Assembly: GCA_910580075.1 (NCBI GenBank)
Contig: CAJTVR010000099.1
Span: 1-16,201 of the forward strand
Length of the DNA stretch: 16,201 bases
Source of the DNA: an uncultured Eubacterium sp.
Lineage (GTDB): Bacteria > Bacillota > Clostridia > Lachnospirales > Lachnospiraceae
Reading direction: 5' to 3'
A model generated the notes under the pieces. The model ran no database searches and was not told the DNA's origin. It was given only the letters and a program-made list of their open reading frames with translations. Numbering within the stretch: the stretch's first letter is position 1; each line of letters begins with the position of its first letter. Positions 15,713 to 16,201 of this stretch are shown here, piece by piece. A program made the position numbers and the translations under genes.

Positions 15713-15724
15713 ATATATCAGCTG

Positions 15725-15841
15725 CAGATACAGAGCTTTCAATAGGGCTGTATCACTGGGGAATACGTTTGTCTGCCGGTTCAGTTTCCGGTAAGCGGAA
15801 TTTAGCGATTCAGCCGCGTTGGCTGGGTATATCACCTTCAT
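15725..15841 (-). pseudogene. Fragment of an IS256/mutator-family transposase
   Basis: Read on the minus strand from 15841 down, this stretch encodes KVIYPANAAESLNSAYRKL followed by NRQTNVFPSDTALLKALYL. This is the hallmark C-terminal block of IS256-type (Transposase_mut) enzymes, whose usual form is IYTTNAIESLN...RK...VFPS..ALLK.LYL. Family resemblance starts near 15850 and stops at about 15725, where the normal continuation (ATFEATKKW-like) is replaced by unrelated sequence running into the glnN terminator. Only about 40 of roughly 400 residues remain, with no N-terminal part and no visible terminal inverted repeats, so it is a non-functional relic. Confidence 0.85.
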
Positions 15842-15889
15842 GACGGTTATGGAAAACGAATACCATTTTCGGAAAGAGAGGACGCAGAC

Positions 15890-16134
15890 ATGGCAAAAAA
15901 TGTGACAACGATACAGGCCACACGCAACCGCTTCACGGCGGACCTGATCAGCAGCCGGAAAAACGGAAGGTGGCAGGAAATGCCCGTGTCAGCATCGACA
16001 TGGAAGACCAGCTACGCCGCCCAATGCGATTATTATACCTCCTACATACAGAGCCGGGAGGATTGGGAATTTGTCGGGCTGTGTTCGGAAATGTAAACCG
16101 CTTAGTTGATACAAAGGGAATGAACAGAATATAG
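15890..16134 (+). pseudogene. Frameshifted N-terminal remnant of a large serine recombinase
   Basis: The piece starts with an intact site (GAGAGGA, 15876-15882) and MAKNVTTIQATRNRF, typical of transposon-type large serine recombinases. After the A run at 15959-15963 the match moves to the +1 frame: KRKVAGNARVSIDMEDQ, equivalent to the usual KVAGYARVSTD.E.Q with the catalytic serine codon still present. At about 16009 the frame returns, giving SYAAQCDYYTSYIQSREDW then EFVGL, matching the normal continuation. A TAA at 16094-16096 then ends it, and a scrambled trace (DTKGMNRI, resembling TKHREGFNRM) can be read to about 16130. Only about 80 of some 500 residues are left, so this is a dead gene. 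Confidence 0.88.
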
Positions 16135-16201
16135 AAAAAACCGCTGAAATGATATGCTCCCCATATGGCAGACAATGGAAATATCCAAAAACTATCATAT
16201 G

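Noticed and set aside
16148..16199. Possible inverted repeat (ATGATA / TATCAT) at the right edge as a transposon end
   Set aside because: Only 6 bp match in an AT-rich context, with no transposase end or target duplication visible.

Overview
The window looks like chromosome of an anaerobic Firmicute of class Clostridia, most likely a Lachnospiraceae-type gut bacterium. The evidence is the SCIFF ranthipeptide pair (scfA/scfB) beside secDF, a fused SecDF, a type III glutamine synthetase, a Pol I with a decayed proofreading site, strong AGGAGG-type ribosome binding sites with some TTG starts, and moderate GC content. The genus cannot be fixed from sequence reading alone. All intact genes are on the + strand.

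Layout. (1) 1-4424: a SCIFF operon. An extended -10 promoter (139-167) leads into the 47-residue six-cysteine precursor scfA (262-405). After a long hairpin (424-475) comes the radical SAM/SPASM maturase scfB (641-2002), then the secDF translocase accessory gene (2100-4277), closed by a strong terminator (4387-4424). Bases 1-138 hold nothing I can support. (2) 4480-12691: a new promoter starts a housekeeping run: a hotdog acyl-CoA thioesterase, polA, coaE joined without a stop to a large FtsA-like actin-fold protein, and the MBL-fold hydrolase walJ/yycJ, which starts 1 base after the FtsA-like stop. (3) 12852-13409: a lone hypothetical gene, AT-richer than its neighbours, with its own terminator. 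(4) 13468-15712: glutamine synthetase III, ended by a perfect 12-bp-stem terminator. (5) 15725-16201: decayed mobile DNA, namely a minus-strand fragment of an IS256/mutator-type transposase and a frameshifted N-terminal remnant of a large serine recombinase. The last ~65 bases show nothing supportable.

How the genes work together. ScfB installs Cys-to-Thr thioether bridges in ScfA, and SecDF next door may support membrane or export steps. The second block joins DNA repair/replication (PolA), CoA synthesis (CoaE), a cytoskeletal-type ATPase (FtsA-like) and WalJ, whose relatives are linked to cell wall and replication control.

The most unusual part is the coaE/FtsA-like reading frame (7993-11892). 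It is one uninterrupted 1299-codon frame with a strong internal ribosome binding site at the domain junction. It contains an Ala/Ser/Gln/Gly-rich repeat linker of about 370 residues, and a C-terminal domain that resembles one found before the linker. Inside the linker is a 23-bp tandem duplication, not a multiple of three, whose gain or loss would truncate the protein.
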